DNA of 64,000 bases, from positions 83,226 through 147,225 of IMG/VR virus record IMGVR_UViG_3300042402_007915, one strand, 5' to 3'. The notes beneath the pieces are model-generated. The model did not search any database. It had not been told where the DNA came from and worked only from the letters and a program-made list of their open reading frames with translations. Made by a program: the position numbers and the translations under genes. The DNA comes from a virus. Positions 42,390-50,441 of this stretch are shown here, piece by piece (the first letter of the stretch is position 1; each line of letters opens with the position of its first letter).

Positions 42390-42421
42390 AAAGTCTTTAC
42401 TCGCAAGAGCGACTCGCTCTT
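42390..42421 (+). promoter_or_regulatory. direct repeat copy B with perfect palindrome
   Basis: Copy B of the 30-base element lies in the 72-base gap between the methyltransferase and the fibre genes. It contains a 17-base palindrome around a single central C (AAGAGCGACTCGCTCTT, 42405-42421), which is imperfect in copy A. A transcription-factor operator is a likely reading; a weak hairpin is another. The GGGGGG ribosome-binding site for the next gene follows 6-10 bases later. Confidence 0.5.
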
Positions 42422-42436
42422 ATCCTTGGGGGGAAA

Positions 42437-42847
42437 ATGGCTACATACACTCGAATCTCCTCTGACGTCCCGATGGACGGACGGAGTCTCAAGATTACCG
42501 ACGTAGCAGAAGGCGATCAAATTGACATCGTTGATGCTCTGGGAAAAGGAGCGCGACATATGCGTTTCTACTTAACGGATCCTGCAGACACTATCTCGTA
42601 TCGTATCAACAGCCGAATCGCTACTTCAGTTAAAGAAGACAAGACTCGTATTGAGCTCAGCTCAGTACATGCTTACTTGGGCATCTCAAACAAGGTTGAA
42701 ATTGTTAATTGGTCTCAGGCTAGCTCTTTCCCTGTATACGAAGAGGAAGGCGAAGCAATTGCGATTGATGACATCTTGGTCAACTCACTCGAAATTGTAT
42801 CTTTGTCGCTTAGTACTGGAACAACTTTTGAAATTGTAGTGTGGTAA
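42437..42847 (+). CDS. fibre-cassette structural protein 1
   Basis: 136 residues, ATG with GGGGGG a few bases upstream. Beta-rich and soluble (RSLKITDVAEGDQIDIVDAL; ISNKVEIVNWSQASSFPVYE). No enzymatic motif. Its position directly upstream of two fibre-like genes suggests a short connector or chaperone-like part of a receptor-binding unit. Family not recognised. Confidence 0.5.
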   Translation: MATYTRISSDVPMDGRSLKITDVAEGDQIDIVDALGKGARHMRFYLTDPADTISYRINSRIATSVKEDKTRIELSSVHAYLGISNKVEIVNWSQASSFPVYEEEGEAIAIDDILVNSLEIVSLSLSTGTTFEIVVW

Positions 42848-42848
42848 A

Positions 42849-43277
42849 ATGGGAGGTCTTGGCTCAGCCTTAGGTGGCACAAGTGTACGTAGGTACACTG
42901 ACCCAGGAGCACTTCCTGCTTCTGGTAAATTTGCTGGAGAGGTAGTACAGGTTGGAGATGATGGCGACAGCAAGCCGGCGCTTTACCAGTGGTCTGGAAG
43001 TGAATGGCTTAAGTCAGCAGATCCTGACAACGTTGCGCCGGAAGTAACCTATGCTACTCTCTCGGATCTTTCTTCTCAGGTAGATGGTACTGAAACTGTA
43101 TTCGACCTAGGTGCGTCTCCAGTAACAGATACTCTTCTTCTATTTGTGTGTGGTCTTTTGATGAGACCTGGTGTTGAAGTTGATGGTGGTGATTATACCT
43201 TGGCAACTAGGTATGTCACTCTACACGAAGCTCCGGCTAACGGGACTTCTGTTCTTGCGTACTTTGTACGTAATTAG
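42849..43277 (+). CDS. fibre-cassette structural protein 2
   Basis: 142 residues, starting one base after the previous stop. The C-terminal ~65 residues (from GTETVFDLGASPVTDTLLLF) resemble the C-terminal module of the next protein (GSTTTFDLGHADVDFDEEAV), so one beta module seems to have been duplicated between adjacent genes. The N-terminal part is Gly-rich with a TDPGALPASGKFAG segment. Likely a virion fibre component. Confidence 0.55.
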   Translation: MGGLGSALGGTSVRRYTDPGALPASGKFAGEVVQVGDDGDSKPALYQWSGSEWLKSADPDNVAPEVTYATLSDLSSQVDGTETVFDLGASPVTDTLLLFVCGLLMRPGVEVDGGDYTLATRYVTLHEAPANGTSVLAYFVRN

Positions 43278-43286
43278 GAGTAAAAA

Positions 43287-44630
43287 ATGGGAACTAAAAT
43301 TACTTCGCAGTTCATTGCGAACGCTGCTGTCCTCGAGGCTAACATCGCCGATGGTGCTGTTGCTTCGGCTAAGATTGCTGCTGGTGCCGTAATTGAGGCT
43401 GCCCTTGCCGATAGTGCCGTTGCTACTGCAAAGCTTGCAGATAGCGGAGTCACTTCTGCTAAGCTCGCCGATGGTGCAGTAACCGCTGCAAAGCTTGGTG
43501 CTGATGCTGTTGAAGAGGCCGCTATTGCGGCGGATGCCGTTACTACCAATAAGATCGCTGACGGTGCTGTTACCGCTGCTAAGCTCGACACCGGTGCCGT
43601 TGACACCGCTGCTCTTGCTACTGACGCAGTAACTTCCGACAAGATTGCCGCTGGTGCCGTTGGCGCTGGCAAGATCGATGCGGCCGCTGTTGGTACTACT
43701 GAGCTTGCTGATGGCTCGGTAACCGCTGAGAAGCTCAGCGGCGACGTGCTCTCTGGTGTTCTCGCCAGCAAGCTCGTCGGTAAGAGCGTTATGTCTATGC
43801 TTGAGACTGCTCCAAACGCTAACTCCGTCAACGTGAAGAGCCTTCTGAGCTTCGACACGGTGGCTGGTGTTGATGGTGCTGGTGCCGTTAAGGGCAAGGT
43901 CGCTCTCCTTGAGGGCACCGACATTAACCTCACCACTCATCAGATGGCTGATGGCAGCACTCAGGTGTTTGGTCGCGTGAAGATTGCTTCTCTGTCCGGG
44001 AGTGAAATCGTGGACGGCGAAGGCAACGAGGTTTGGGGTGTTATCACCTGTTCGGCTCGTACGACCAGTGGTACCTACCGCCTCCGTTTCTACAGCGGCA
44101 CTTGGGGTGATGTATGCACTCCCTACACCATGGCCGAAGGCTTCCTGTTCTCTTACAGGGAGATTTTCGACCTTGATGACATGCCGACTTGGGGCGACGA
44201 GTCTGTCTTCGTCGATAAGGGCGCTGCTGTTCTGGCTCCTGGCCAGGTTGACGCTTCTCTGCTTGCCAGCGATGCCGTCACCACTGTCAAGATTGCCGAT
44301 GGTGCAGTTACCGCCGAGAAGCTCGCTAGCGGTCTCATCAGCTCCAGCTCTCTGAGCAGCGCTGTTAAGAACCGTATCGGTGGCGGTTGGGACGCTGTTA
44401 CCAAGTTCCTTGGTGACGGCTCTACGACCACTTTCGACCTCGGTCATGCCGACGTAGACTTTGACGAAGAGGCCGTTCTTGTTGTAGCCGACGGTGTTGT
44501 TCTGGAGCTGTCTGAGGACTTCACGTTCTCTAACAACTCCGGTACCGGTGGTGTTGACCAGATCGTCTTCACAAGTGCTCTCGCTGCTGACGTGCGTTGC
44601 GCAGTTCGTTATCGTAGAACCTCTCTCTAG
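43287..44630 (+). CDS. tail fibre protein with alanine-rich repeats
   Basis: 447 residues; GGAG seven bases before the ATG. Residues ~12-160 are about a dozen degenerate ten-residue repeats of the type ADGAVTAAKL, with one more pair around 330; such repeats form the trimeric shaft of many phage fibres. A beta-rich central region follows, then the C-terminal module shared with the previous gene. Its base composition is visibly richer in G and C than the flanking genes. Probable receptor-binding protein. The gene ends at a strong terminator. Confidence 0.7.
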   Translation: MGTKITSQFIANAAVLEANIADGAVASAKIAAGAVIEAALADSAVATAKLADSGVTSAKLADGAVTAAKLGADAVEEAAIAADAVTTNKIADGAVTAAKLDTGAVDTAALATDAVTSDKIAAGAVGAGKIDAAAVGTTELADGSVTAEKLSGDVLSGVLASKLVGKSVMSMLETAPNANSVNVKSLLSFDTVAGVDGAGAVKGKVALLEGTDINLTTHQMADGSTQVFGRVKIASLSGSEIVDGEGNEVWGVITCSARTTSGTYRLRFYSGTWGDVCTPYTMAEGFLFSYREIFDLDDMPTWGDESVFVDKGAAVLAPGQVDASLLASDAVTTVKIADGAVTAEKLASGLISSSSLSSAVKNRIGGGWDAVTKFLGDGSTTTFDLGHADVDFDEEAVLVVADGVVLELSEDFTFSNNSGTGGVDQIVFTSALAADVRCAVRYRRTSL

Positions 44631-44648
44631 TCTTAACTAGTGAGGACT

Positions 44649-44674
44649 GGCCCCCTGGGTTTCCCCAGGGGGCC
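44649..44674 (+). terminator. terminator of the plus-strand cassette
   Basis: Perfect 11-base-pair stem GGCCCCCTGGG / CCCAGGGGGCC with a four-base loop, followed on the plus strand by TTTGCTTT. It lies between the fibre gene stop and the stop of dnaE-N on the other strand. The minus side has no T-run, so it should mainly stop plus-strand transcription. Confidence 0.85.
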
Positions 44675-44680
44675 TTTGCT

Positions 44681-45940
44681 TTATCTAATACTGTTGATTG
44701 CAGTAATCATATCAGAAGAGAAATGGAGAGGAGTTGCCCCACGGCCTGGGTTAAGAAACCGCTCGAACAACAAACCAAACTTAATAGGATCGACCTGAGT
44801 AATACCGAGAGCCCAACAAACCAGAGAGCCTGCTGCGGACCCACGACCGGGGCCGCAGTAAACGTTAAGCTCGGAACGGGCAGTGTTAATGAACCAAGAC
44901 ACCAGGAGAATATAGTCGGAGAAGCCCAGACGCTTAATCGAGGCAAGCTCAAAGTAAAGCCGCGCAATGTATTCATCTGGAGGGCGCACTCCACCGAACC
45001 TTGCTGACAAACCAAGCTTGGCCTGATTAGCTAATGCATCCCATGAAAGCTCTCCTTCCTCAAGGAAAGGGAACTTAGGAAAGTGATTAATCTGATCCTT
45101 GAAATAATCGTCAGTAACCAAGTCGGCGACATGAGAAGTATTTGTAATGGCTTCGAGAGGCAACCCCAGGGTCTTAACCCTTTCGGTCATCCACTCCTCA
45201 CTACAAAGATGCACGTCAATATCTCCAAATGAAAACCGCTTAGGGTCAGTCATTGTCTTATTGGACTGCATGCAAAGATACTGCTCGTGTAAGGTCTTAT
45301 GCTCAGGATGTGTATAGTGAGTATCATTCGCTACGATAAGGGGTAACCCTTTTCGATGAGCCATTTTAATTAGCTCTGCATTCAGCTCTGTTTGTTCTGG
45401 TCCTTCATGGGGTTGAAGTTCCGCAAACAGTCTGTCTCCGAATACCTCTATGTGTTGATCAATTAAGTATTCAGCCTGTGCTGTTTCATGGTTCAGAATT
45501 AACCTTGAGAAGGAGGAGCCGAGGCAGGCTGTGGTGGCCATAAGGCCGTCTGAGTGATCGGCCAAAAGTTCCAAGTCCACTCTTGGCTTGAAGTACATTC
45601 CTTCGGAATATGCGCGCGAAGAAAGCTGAGAAAGGTTCTTCCAGCCCACATCGTTTTGCGCCAATAAAATCAAGTGATAGTAAGATCGCTCGTCAAAGTC
45701 TTTCTCCTTAGACGTGCGATTGGCTGTGTAGTAAGCCTCCATGCCAATGATAGGTTTAATACCTTCAGCACGGCAGGCTTTCACATGAGCATAAGCTCCT
45801 GCGACATTACCATGATCGGTAATCGCAAGAGCCGTTTGCCCCATCTCCTTTACTACTCGAGGAATCCGTTCTACCCGGTTCATCCCGTCTAGAGTTGAAT
45901 AAGCCGTGTGAACGTGTAAGTGAGTAAAGGAGCCGGCCAC
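44681..45940 (-). CDS. dnaE: DNA polymerase III alpha, N-terminal piece (split gene)
   Basis: 419 residues. Begins with the PHP domain (HLHVHTAYSTLDGM, residues ~7-20, and later TDHGNVAGAY, NDTHY). It continues to GPGRGSAAGSLVCWALG (about 363-379) and RFLNPGRGA (394-402), where normal DnaE would continue into the catalytic P-D-F-D-I-D-F motif. Instead the last 17 residues (TPLHFSSDMITAINSIR) are unrelated, then a stop. Together with the piece at 38293 (738 polymerase-like residues) the total is about 1,140 residues, the usual DnaE length. No Cys/Ser-initiated intein is visible at the break. Confidence 0.85.
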   Translation of the reverse strand: MAGSFTHLHVHTAYSTLDGMNRVERIPRVVKEMGQTALAITDHGNVAGAYAHVKACRAEGIKPIIGMEAYYTANRTSKEKDFDERSYYHLILLAQNDVGWKNLSQLSSRAYSEGMYFKPRVDLELLADHSDGLMATTACLGSSFSRLILNHETAQAEYLIDQHIEVFGDRLFAELQPHEGPEQTELNAELIKMAHRKGLPLIVANDTHYTHPEHKTLHEQYLCMQSNKTMTDPKRFSFGDIDVHLCSEEWMTERVKTLGLPLEAITNTSHVADLVTDDYFKDQINHFPKFPFLEEGELSWDALANQAKLGLSARFGGVRPPDEYIARLYFELASIKRLGFSDYILLVSWFINTARSELNVYCGPGRGSAAGSLVCWALGITQVDPIKFGLLFERFLNPGRGATPLHFSSDMITAINSIR

Positions 45941-45943
45941 TAA

Positions 45944-46189
45944 TTACTCTGCATCGAAAGCAGTGGTCTCAGTGGTCGTAGTAGGAGTAGCAGCCATATA
46001 GGTTGTCTCAACCTTGAGCAGGTTCAACCGAACGGCGCGGCGTACAAGATCCGAAGCGCTAACACCCAGCTCCTTAGCGGCAGCCGGGATGTCATTGCCA
46101 TTCTCGCGGATGGCAGTAGAAATCAGCTCGCGCTGGTAAGTATCGAGCTTGATAGAGAGGGCGGAAGGGGTCGAAGAAGTGCGTGACAT
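45944..46189 (-). CDS. small Fis-type helix-turn-helix protein
   Basis: 81 residues. YQRELISTAIRENGNDIPAA followed by AKELGVSASDLVRRAVRL is a Fis-like (HTH_8) DNA-binding helix-turn-helix; the Thr-rich C-terminus is unstructured. AAAAAGGAAATAAACATG precedes the start, giving a ribosome-binding site. Likely a DNA-binding regulator or architectural protein located between dnaE-N and recA. Confidence 0.65.
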   Translation of the reverse strand: MSRTSSTPSALSIKLDTYQRELISTAIRENGNDIPAAAKELGVSASDLVRRAVRLNLLKVETTYMAATPTTTTETTAFDAE

Positions 46190-46244
46190 GTTTATTTCCT
46201 TTTTAGTTCAGAGTTGTGTGGAGTGTTACAGGTATTAGCGCCGA

Positions 46245-47294
46245 TCAGTCGCCTTCCATCATCAATGTGGAGAGGTCATGCGCCAGAACAATATCTTGAA
46301 GCTTCTTGAAGTTAGCAGGAGAGGCCTCGACCCAAGCGTGGAAAGCATCGGCACCTCTTTCCATATTAGGGTCTGGAACATACCAATCTTCCGTAGCAAC
46401 GCTGTCACGGATTTTGGTTTGGCCAGCAGAGTTCCTAACGACACCAAGCTTCTTTGCTGTCTCAATAAGATCTGAAACCATAGGAATACCACGAGCATAA
46501 TCCCAGTCGAACTCAATACAGCCCTTCCCAAGATAAGGGCGGCCAGTCTTATGCTTTACAGGCTGAACCCGTCCGATACCGAATCCCTTGTTCTTTGGAT
46601 TCTCCTTAATGGGACGAACCCTGAGACGTGTTGAGGCGTAGAACATAAGAGCCCTACCGCCTGGTGTTGTCTCTGGGTTAGCGTACATACCTGCTCCAGG
46701 ATTCATGGTGACATGATTGATGAAGAAGGAGGTAACGGTGTTGTCTGAACAGGCCTTGGTAAGCTCACGCAATGTCTCATGCATGATCTTAGAGATACCG
46801 CCGACGTCTGCGTCACCGACATCACGAGCGAGCTGTCGCTGGTTCTGAGCTGCACCAACTGAATCGAATACGGTAAAAGCAATAGCACCAGTATGGGCCA
46901 AATCAATAACGGTAGTAAGAGCTTCCTCCACCGTATCTGGGCGGCGAAGAATATACTGGTCTTCAGTTAGGCCGAACCCTTGAACAAAAGAGTCAGTAAT
47001 CGTTCTCTCAAGGTCAAGAATGACAGCCGGCCTTACTTCTTCAGGGTGCTGCTTATAGTATAAAGCAATCCAGTACAAACAGAAGGAAGTCTTGCCACTG
47101 CCAGGGTCACCAAAGATCTCAATAACACGCCCAAGAGGAAGGCCACCAATAGGTAGCCCAGTCGTATGGAGTGCTGCATCGAGACGAGTACAACCAGTGG
47201 ACATAACGCCCGCCAGATCGCAAGGCTTCTCCTTAACAGAAAAGTCCTTGTTGATCTTAGCCAATACCTTATCGATAACTGGATCGCGCTTCAT
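46245..47294 (-). CDS. recA: RecA/UvsX-family recombinase
   Basis: 349 residues. Walker A GDPGSGKTS (about 63-71), a Walker B-like AVILDLERT (about 89-97), FTVFDSVGA with a conserved Glu/Asp context, and the FINHVTMNPGAGMYANPETTPGGRALMF loop typical of RecA-fold strand-exchange proteins. It forms filaments on ssDNA for recombination-dependent replication and repair. Adjacent to dnaE-N and nuclease-like genes. Its length and motifs are normal; no inserted intein. Confidence 0.85.
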   Translation of the reverse strand: MKRDPVIDKVLAKINKDFSVKEKPCDLAGVMSTGCTRLDAALHTTGLPIGGLPLGRVIEIFGDPGSGKTSFCLYWIALYYKQHPEEVRPAVILDLERTITDSFVQGFGLTEDQYILRRPDTVEEALTTVIDLAHTGAIAFTVFDSVGAAQNQRQLARDVGDADVGGISKIMHETLRELTKACSDNTVTSFFINHVTMNPGAGMYANPETTPGGRALMFYASTRLRVRPIKENPKNKGFGIGRVQPVKHKTGRPYLGKGCIEFDWDYARGIPMVSDLIETAKKLGVVRNSAGQTKIRDSVATEDWYVPDPNMERGADAFHAWVEASPANFKKLQDIVLAHDLSTLMMEGD

Positions 47295-47575
47295 TACTCT
47301 GCTCCCTTAGTTTTCTTCTTGGGTACTACCTCAAGAACATTACTTTCAATGGCAACGTATCTCTTAGCTGCCTCTCTCAAGGTTTCAATCTCCCGAGACA
47401 GTGAAGCAACTTCATCCTTCAACATAGCGTTATCCTCGAGAAGAGAGATGATCGCTTTGTTGAGCCTTGTATAAGAAGCTACGTAGACGTTGTCTTTCTG
47501 GTAGCCAGGAACGCGTGAATTGATTTCTCGAAGCCAAACATCAATCTGGCTTCGACTTGGAATAGGATAAACCAT
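47294..47575 (-). CDS. coiled-coil protein upstream of recA
   Basis: 93 residues from ATG at 47575 (MVYPIPS), chosen for AGAGG seven bases upstream. The middle and end form a coiled coil (LEDNAMLKDEVASLSREIET) and the C-terminus is basic (KKKTKG). One-base overlap with recA suggests co-translation. It could be a recombination accessory factor, but no family is recognised. Confidence 0.45.
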   Translation of the reverse strand: MVYPIPSRSQIDVWLREINSRVPGYQKDNVYVASYTRLNKAIISLLEDNAMLKDEVASLSREIETLREAAKRYVAIESNVLEVVPKKKTKGAE

Positions 47576-47945
47576 TTGTACCTCTTCTTTCGATTTCGCA
47601 CTCAAGTAGAAACATCAGATTACACATAGCATGGGCAAGATGAGACAACCCGCTTTCAGGATCCTTCTTCTCTCCGGTGATCCAGGAGTAGAGATGCCTA
47701 AAGGTCGCAGAGATGAACCTCTCATGCTGAGGGTTGTTGCGCCAATTATCAGGTCCATATTTAGAAGCGCCAAAGGTAACAACCTGTACAATCTGCTCCA
47801 TAGCCTTAAAGGGGACCAAGTCCCAACGGCTCTTTCCCTGATCCGCTTTAACGAAAACAGGAGGCAGGCCTTCAGTGTTGGGAAGTATGTCCACCTTCCA
47901 GGGTTCCTTTGGTAAAGGGTGTGGGCCGCTGAAGTCTTTATTCAT
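47541..47945 (-). CDS. MazG-like nucleotide pyrophosphohydrolase
   Basis: 134 residues. Matches phage dATP/dGTP diphosphohydrolase (DUF5664)-type proteins: KSRWDLVPFKAMEQIVQVVT, then FGASKYGPDNWRN, and the helix with LSHLAHAMCNLMFLLECEIE. These enzymes hydrolyse nucleoside triphosphates and may adjust nucleotide pools. It overlaps the coiled-coil gene by 35 bases. Confidence 0.65.
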   Translation of the reverse strand: MNKDFSGPHPLPKEPWKVDILPNTEGLPPVFVKADQGKSRWDLVPFKAMEQIVQVVTFGASKYGPDNWRNNPQHERFISATFRHLYSWITGEKKDPESGLSHLAHAMCNLMFLLECEIERRGTNGLSYSKSKPD

Positions 47946-48514
47946 AGCTGTGACTCCTTAGAATCCTTTATGAGCTTACGCTCTTCGTAGACCTTGAACG
48001 ATACCTTCATGTCTTTGCAAGCGTCCCTAATCGCACGCTGACGGGTTGAGAGGGTAGCATTGCCCGACTTGACCTCAACCAAATAAATACCACGCAAAGT
48101 GGAAGCACGGCCCTCAATCATATCTGACAAACCATCGAACACAACGAAGTCAATGGGGTCACCAAAGAACCGGAAGTCACGAGGATTGAAATCGGTCTGA
48201 ATGAAAGGGAGATAGGCCTCAAAGGCAAACCCCTGCAAAACAGCACGAGACTTCTTAACTGCGTCCTCACGGGCGGCAGTGATCTCTGCAGCTCTAGTTC
48301 TTTTGAGTTCAGCAATCGTATTGAAATCTTCATTATGAGTGGTGAGGTACCACTTAGCTTCTTCTCTCAGCGTTGCAATTGTATCCTGAGTACGATCAAG
48401 CTCTGACTTGAGTCTTACGGTTTGTCGCCATAGATACCCAAGATAAATAAAGCCACCAATAAAGCTAAAAGCAAGAAGACAAGCCAATAGTTCAAACATC
48501 TTCCTCCAAGGCAA
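47942..48514 (-). CDS. membrane-anchored Holliday-junction-resolvase-related endonuclease
   Basis: 190 residues. N-terminal transmembrane helix (about 8-27, LLACLLAFSFIGGFIYLGYL), a coiled-coil stretch, then a PD-(D/E)XK-like C-terminal domain (FAFEAYLPF, DPIDFVVFDGLSDM, IYLVEVKSG). This fits the predicted membrane-linked endonucleases related to archaeal resolvases. Overlaps the next gene by four bases. Physiological role unknown. Confidence 0.6.
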   Translation of the reverse strand: MPWRKMFELLACLLAFSFIGGFIYLGYLWRQTVRLKSELDRTQDTIATLREEAKWYLTTHNEDFNTIAELKRTRAAEITAAREDAVKKSRAVLQGFAFEAYLPFIQTDFNPRDFRFFGDPIDFVVFDGLSDMIEGRASTLRGIYLVEVKSGNATLSTRQRAIRDACKDMKVSFKVYEERKLIKDSKESQL

Positions 48515-49163
48515 GATCGTCTTCTACGGGTGACACTCTGCACTTGTAGACGTTACGATCAAAGAAGATGTTGCCATTAACGGCTAAGAACTCAGCGATT
48601 GATTTACCAAGCGTAGAAGCAGCCGCCTCATTTTCTGAGACAGTATTCATCCCAGGGATCGAAGACAGCTCATCAAGATAGAGCCGACCCAATGCTGTAT
48701 AGAAACCCTCTACGTCTTTAGAGTCGCCCCTAAGACGCATAACGGCATTCTCCTTATCATTGGACGGGGTCTTACAGTTGAAGATAACCCGCCAAGCTGT
48801 AGTCTTGTAGACGAATACTTCTGGGACCTTAAGCATATCTTTGACCTCCTGGTCGACTACGGCCTTAGCTTCATTCTCAAGGTAGTCCTGCAATTTCTTG
48901 AGATCAACCTTATTTGTGTGGAGAGAAGACTTAAGGGCCTGAACAATATTGATTGGTTTTTCTTCGTCGTCCAAGAAGTACTTGAACGTATAATCCGTAG
49001 AGGCAAATACCCTCTGAGCTAACCAAAGGTGTAAACCGGTAGCTCTCTTCATCCTGTAACGCACAGGAATCAAAGAGTAGAAGTCAGTTCGGGCCTGATT
49101 GATTACCTGGAGAAGTAAGAAGTAGAAGTCTCGCTCATGCTTCTCTGGCGGCAATATAGTCAT
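48492..49163 (-). CDS. hypothetical protein, 223 aa
   Basis: Soluble, mostly helical N-terminal half (FYFLLLQVINQARTDFYSLI; SSLHTNKVDLKKLQDYLENE) and an acidic C-terminus (SPVEDDLALEEDV). No motif recognised. The acidic tail resembles those that recruit partners to ssDNA-binding proteins, but this is weak. Sits in the recombination operon and overlaps the downstream gene by 23 bases. Confidence 0.45.
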   Translation of the reverse strand: MTILPPEKHERDFYFLLLQVINQARTDFYSLIPVRYRMKRATGLHLWLAQRVFASTDYTFKYFLDDEEKPINIVQALKSSLHTNKVDLKKLQDYLENEAKAVVDQEVKDMLKVPEVFVYKTTAWRVIFNCKTPSNDKENAVMRLRGDSKDVEGFYTALGRLYLDELSSIPGMNTVSENEAAASTLGKSIAEFLAVNGNIFFDRNVYKCRVSPVEDDLALEEDV

Positions 49164-49738
49164 TGTAGCTTCTGCTCAAGGTGAAGCATAAATGAAACCT
49201 GCTCAAGAGACTTGCGCACCTCAATCAAAGTCTCTCGGCTGTCCTTGAAGAAAGTCTTGAGAATATGACTGCCTGCTTTGACGTAAGCATAGTCAACAAG
49301 GGTCTCGGCCATTTGGTTTAGAACACCAGCAGCCGGTCTCTTGGCTCCACGCTTCTCGTAGATATCAACGAGTGCATTTACAATCTCAGAACGCTTAACG
49401 CTTGCCGAAGCCTCAAGAGAGGTCTGTGTTGCATTAGCGGCAGCATACAAGTTGTTGGCTCTCTGGATATTACGAGCAATCCTCAAGTGAAGTTCAACAA
49501 CAACCTCTGGAGAGAGAGAAGATCTCTTAAGAGGAATCTCAACGTATAATTCTTGGCGCCACTCATTAAGCGTCTTGCCATTGAATACATAGCCGTCCAT
49601 GAACATGCTTGTTAGAGCGTTCTGTTCATCTACGCGAGCCAGGATGAGAGAAATAAGCTCTTCGGAAGAAACCGGTTCAATCTCAGTAGCAATTTCCTGG
49701 CCAATAGTCCTTGTGTCTTTTGTATCTTCGTCTGACAT
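49160..49738 (-). CDS. helical hypothetical protein, 192 aa
   Basis: Predicted all-helical (PVSSEELISLILARVDEQNA; VVVELHLRIARNIQRANNLY; ETLIEVRKSLEQVSFMLHLE), acidic N-terminus. Size and context beside RecA make a recombination mediator possible, but no sequence feature proves it. Four-base overlap with the downstream gene; followed upstream by a strong terminator. Confidence 0.45.
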   Translation of the reverse strand: MSDEDTKDTRTIGQEIATEIEPVSSEELISLILARVDEQNALTSMFMDGYVFNGKTLNEWRQELYVEIPLKRSSLSPEVVVELHLRIARNIQRANNLYAAANATQTSLEASASVKRSEIVNALVDIYEKRGAKRPAAGVLNQMAETLVDYAYVKAGSHILKTFFKDSRETLIEVRKSLEQVSFMLHLEQKLQ

Positions 49739-49756
49739 CAGCTCTCCGAAAAGAAA

Positions 49757-49789
49757 AGAATAGGAGGAGGCAAAGCCTCCTCCTATTCT
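49757..49789 (-). terminator. terminator after the SpoVG-like gene
   Basis: Perfect 15-base stem AGAATAGGAGGAGGC / GCCTCCTCCTATTCT with an AAA loop. On the minus strand it is followed by TTTCTTTTCGG, so it is an intrinsic terminator for transcription arriving from 50237. The next gene downstream, at 49738, would need its own promoter or read-through. Confidence 0.8.
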
Positions 49790-49799
49790 CTTGTGTTTA

Positions 49800-50237
49800 C
49801 TACCAGTCTACGCTACGAGTCTTGGCTGCAGGTTTGGCCGGAGCCGCTGCAGCGGCAGGACGGTTGTTCAGCTTGCTCTGGGCGTTAGCTGCCGCACGGT
49901 TCCTATCATCGGTCTTAGCTGGAGTCGCCTTGCCCTTTGAAGAACCGTTAGCAGCCGCAAGGTAGTCCTGGAGGATCTGCTCCTTTACGGCACGGCCACA
50001 GGGGCTGTCACGCTCGCCCTCCTCGCGCTCATCAATGAAACGGACCTGGTCGTAATACTTCTCATTACCTTCCTTGTCCTTTCCCTTGTTAGAGGGAGGG
50101 GCGACAAACAGCTCGCCGCTCTTGCTTTCAACAACCTTGAAGCCACCGACCTCAAGGGTATCGTCGACAATCAGACTGACCATAGCCTTAACATTTCCAC
50201 TACCCTGAAGAACACTGATACGAGTTTTGAATTCCAT
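49800..50237 (-). CDS. SpoVG-like DNA-binding protein
   Basis: 145 residues from ATG at 50237 (MEFKTRI), favoured by AGAAGG upstream. The first ~75 residues match the SpoVG fold (FKTRISVLQGSGNVKAMVSL, LEVGGFKVVES, DQVRFIDE). The rest is a long Ala/Pro/Lys-rich tail (for example AAAAAPAKPAAK). SpoVG-family proteins bind nucleic acid. Here it is expected to act as an abundant DNA- or RNA-binding accessory protein in the replication region. Ends V-D-W before a strong terminator. Confidence 0.65.
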   Translation of the reverse strand: MEFKTRISVLQGSGNVKAMVSLIVDDTLEVGGFKVVESKSGELFVAPPSNKGKDKEGNEKYYDQVRFIDEREEGERDSPCGRAVKEQILQDYLAAANGSSKGKATPAKTDDRNRAAANAQSKLNNRPAAAAAPAKPAAKTRSVDW

Positions 50238-50265
50238 TTTACACCTTCTATTTCTTATGTAATGT

Positions 50266-50439
50266 TTAGCACTTCTTCGCATTAAAGGCTTCGTCGTAGC
50301 CTTCCCAATAAGCTCGTCGCATCTCTTCCTTCAAATCGCTAACCGAACTGACGCCGAGGCGAGAAAGCTCTTTGGTTGCAGTCCTGACGATAGAAGAGGT
50401 GGCTGTGCGTAGAACGGTATTTAGTACAATCTGAAACAT
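50266..50439 (-). CDS. small helical ORF, 57 aa
   Basis: A 57-residue frame fills the gap between the SpoVG-like and 88-aa genes: ATG at 50439 with GGAG five bases upstream, stop TAA at 50266. The product (MFQIVLNTVLRTATSSIVRT and on to EEMRRAYWEGYDEAFNAKKC) is basic and helical. Its tight spacing, ribosome-binding site and codon-consistent frame make it likely to be real. Function unknown. Confidence 0.55.
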   Translation of the reverse strand: MFQIVLNTVLRTATSSIVRTATKELSRLGVSSVSDLKEEMRRAYWEGYDEAFNAKKC

Positions 50440-50441
50440 GT

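Noticed and set aside
43320-43780. Repeat array suggestive of CRISPR
   Set aside because: The repeats are in frame and encode the fibre shaft decapeptide; spacing and variation are those of protein repeats.
43274-43936. 220-residue minus-strand open frame, Ala/Ser/Pro-rich
   Set aside because: Another shadow of the repeat region on the opposite strand; low-complexity and unsupported.
43221-44447. 408-residue minus-strand open frame opposite the fibre gene
   Set aside because: It mirrors the alanine-rich repeats of the plus-strand fibre gene; high G+C and few stop codons create it. It has no ribosome-binding site and crosses the gene border.
38293-45940. Split intein joining the two dnaE pieces
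   Set aside because: The N-piece tail is only 17 residues and does not begin with Cys or Ser, and the C-piece lacks the His-Asn end of an intein before PDIDMDF. Only a weak LAGLIDADG-like resemblance was kept as a finding.
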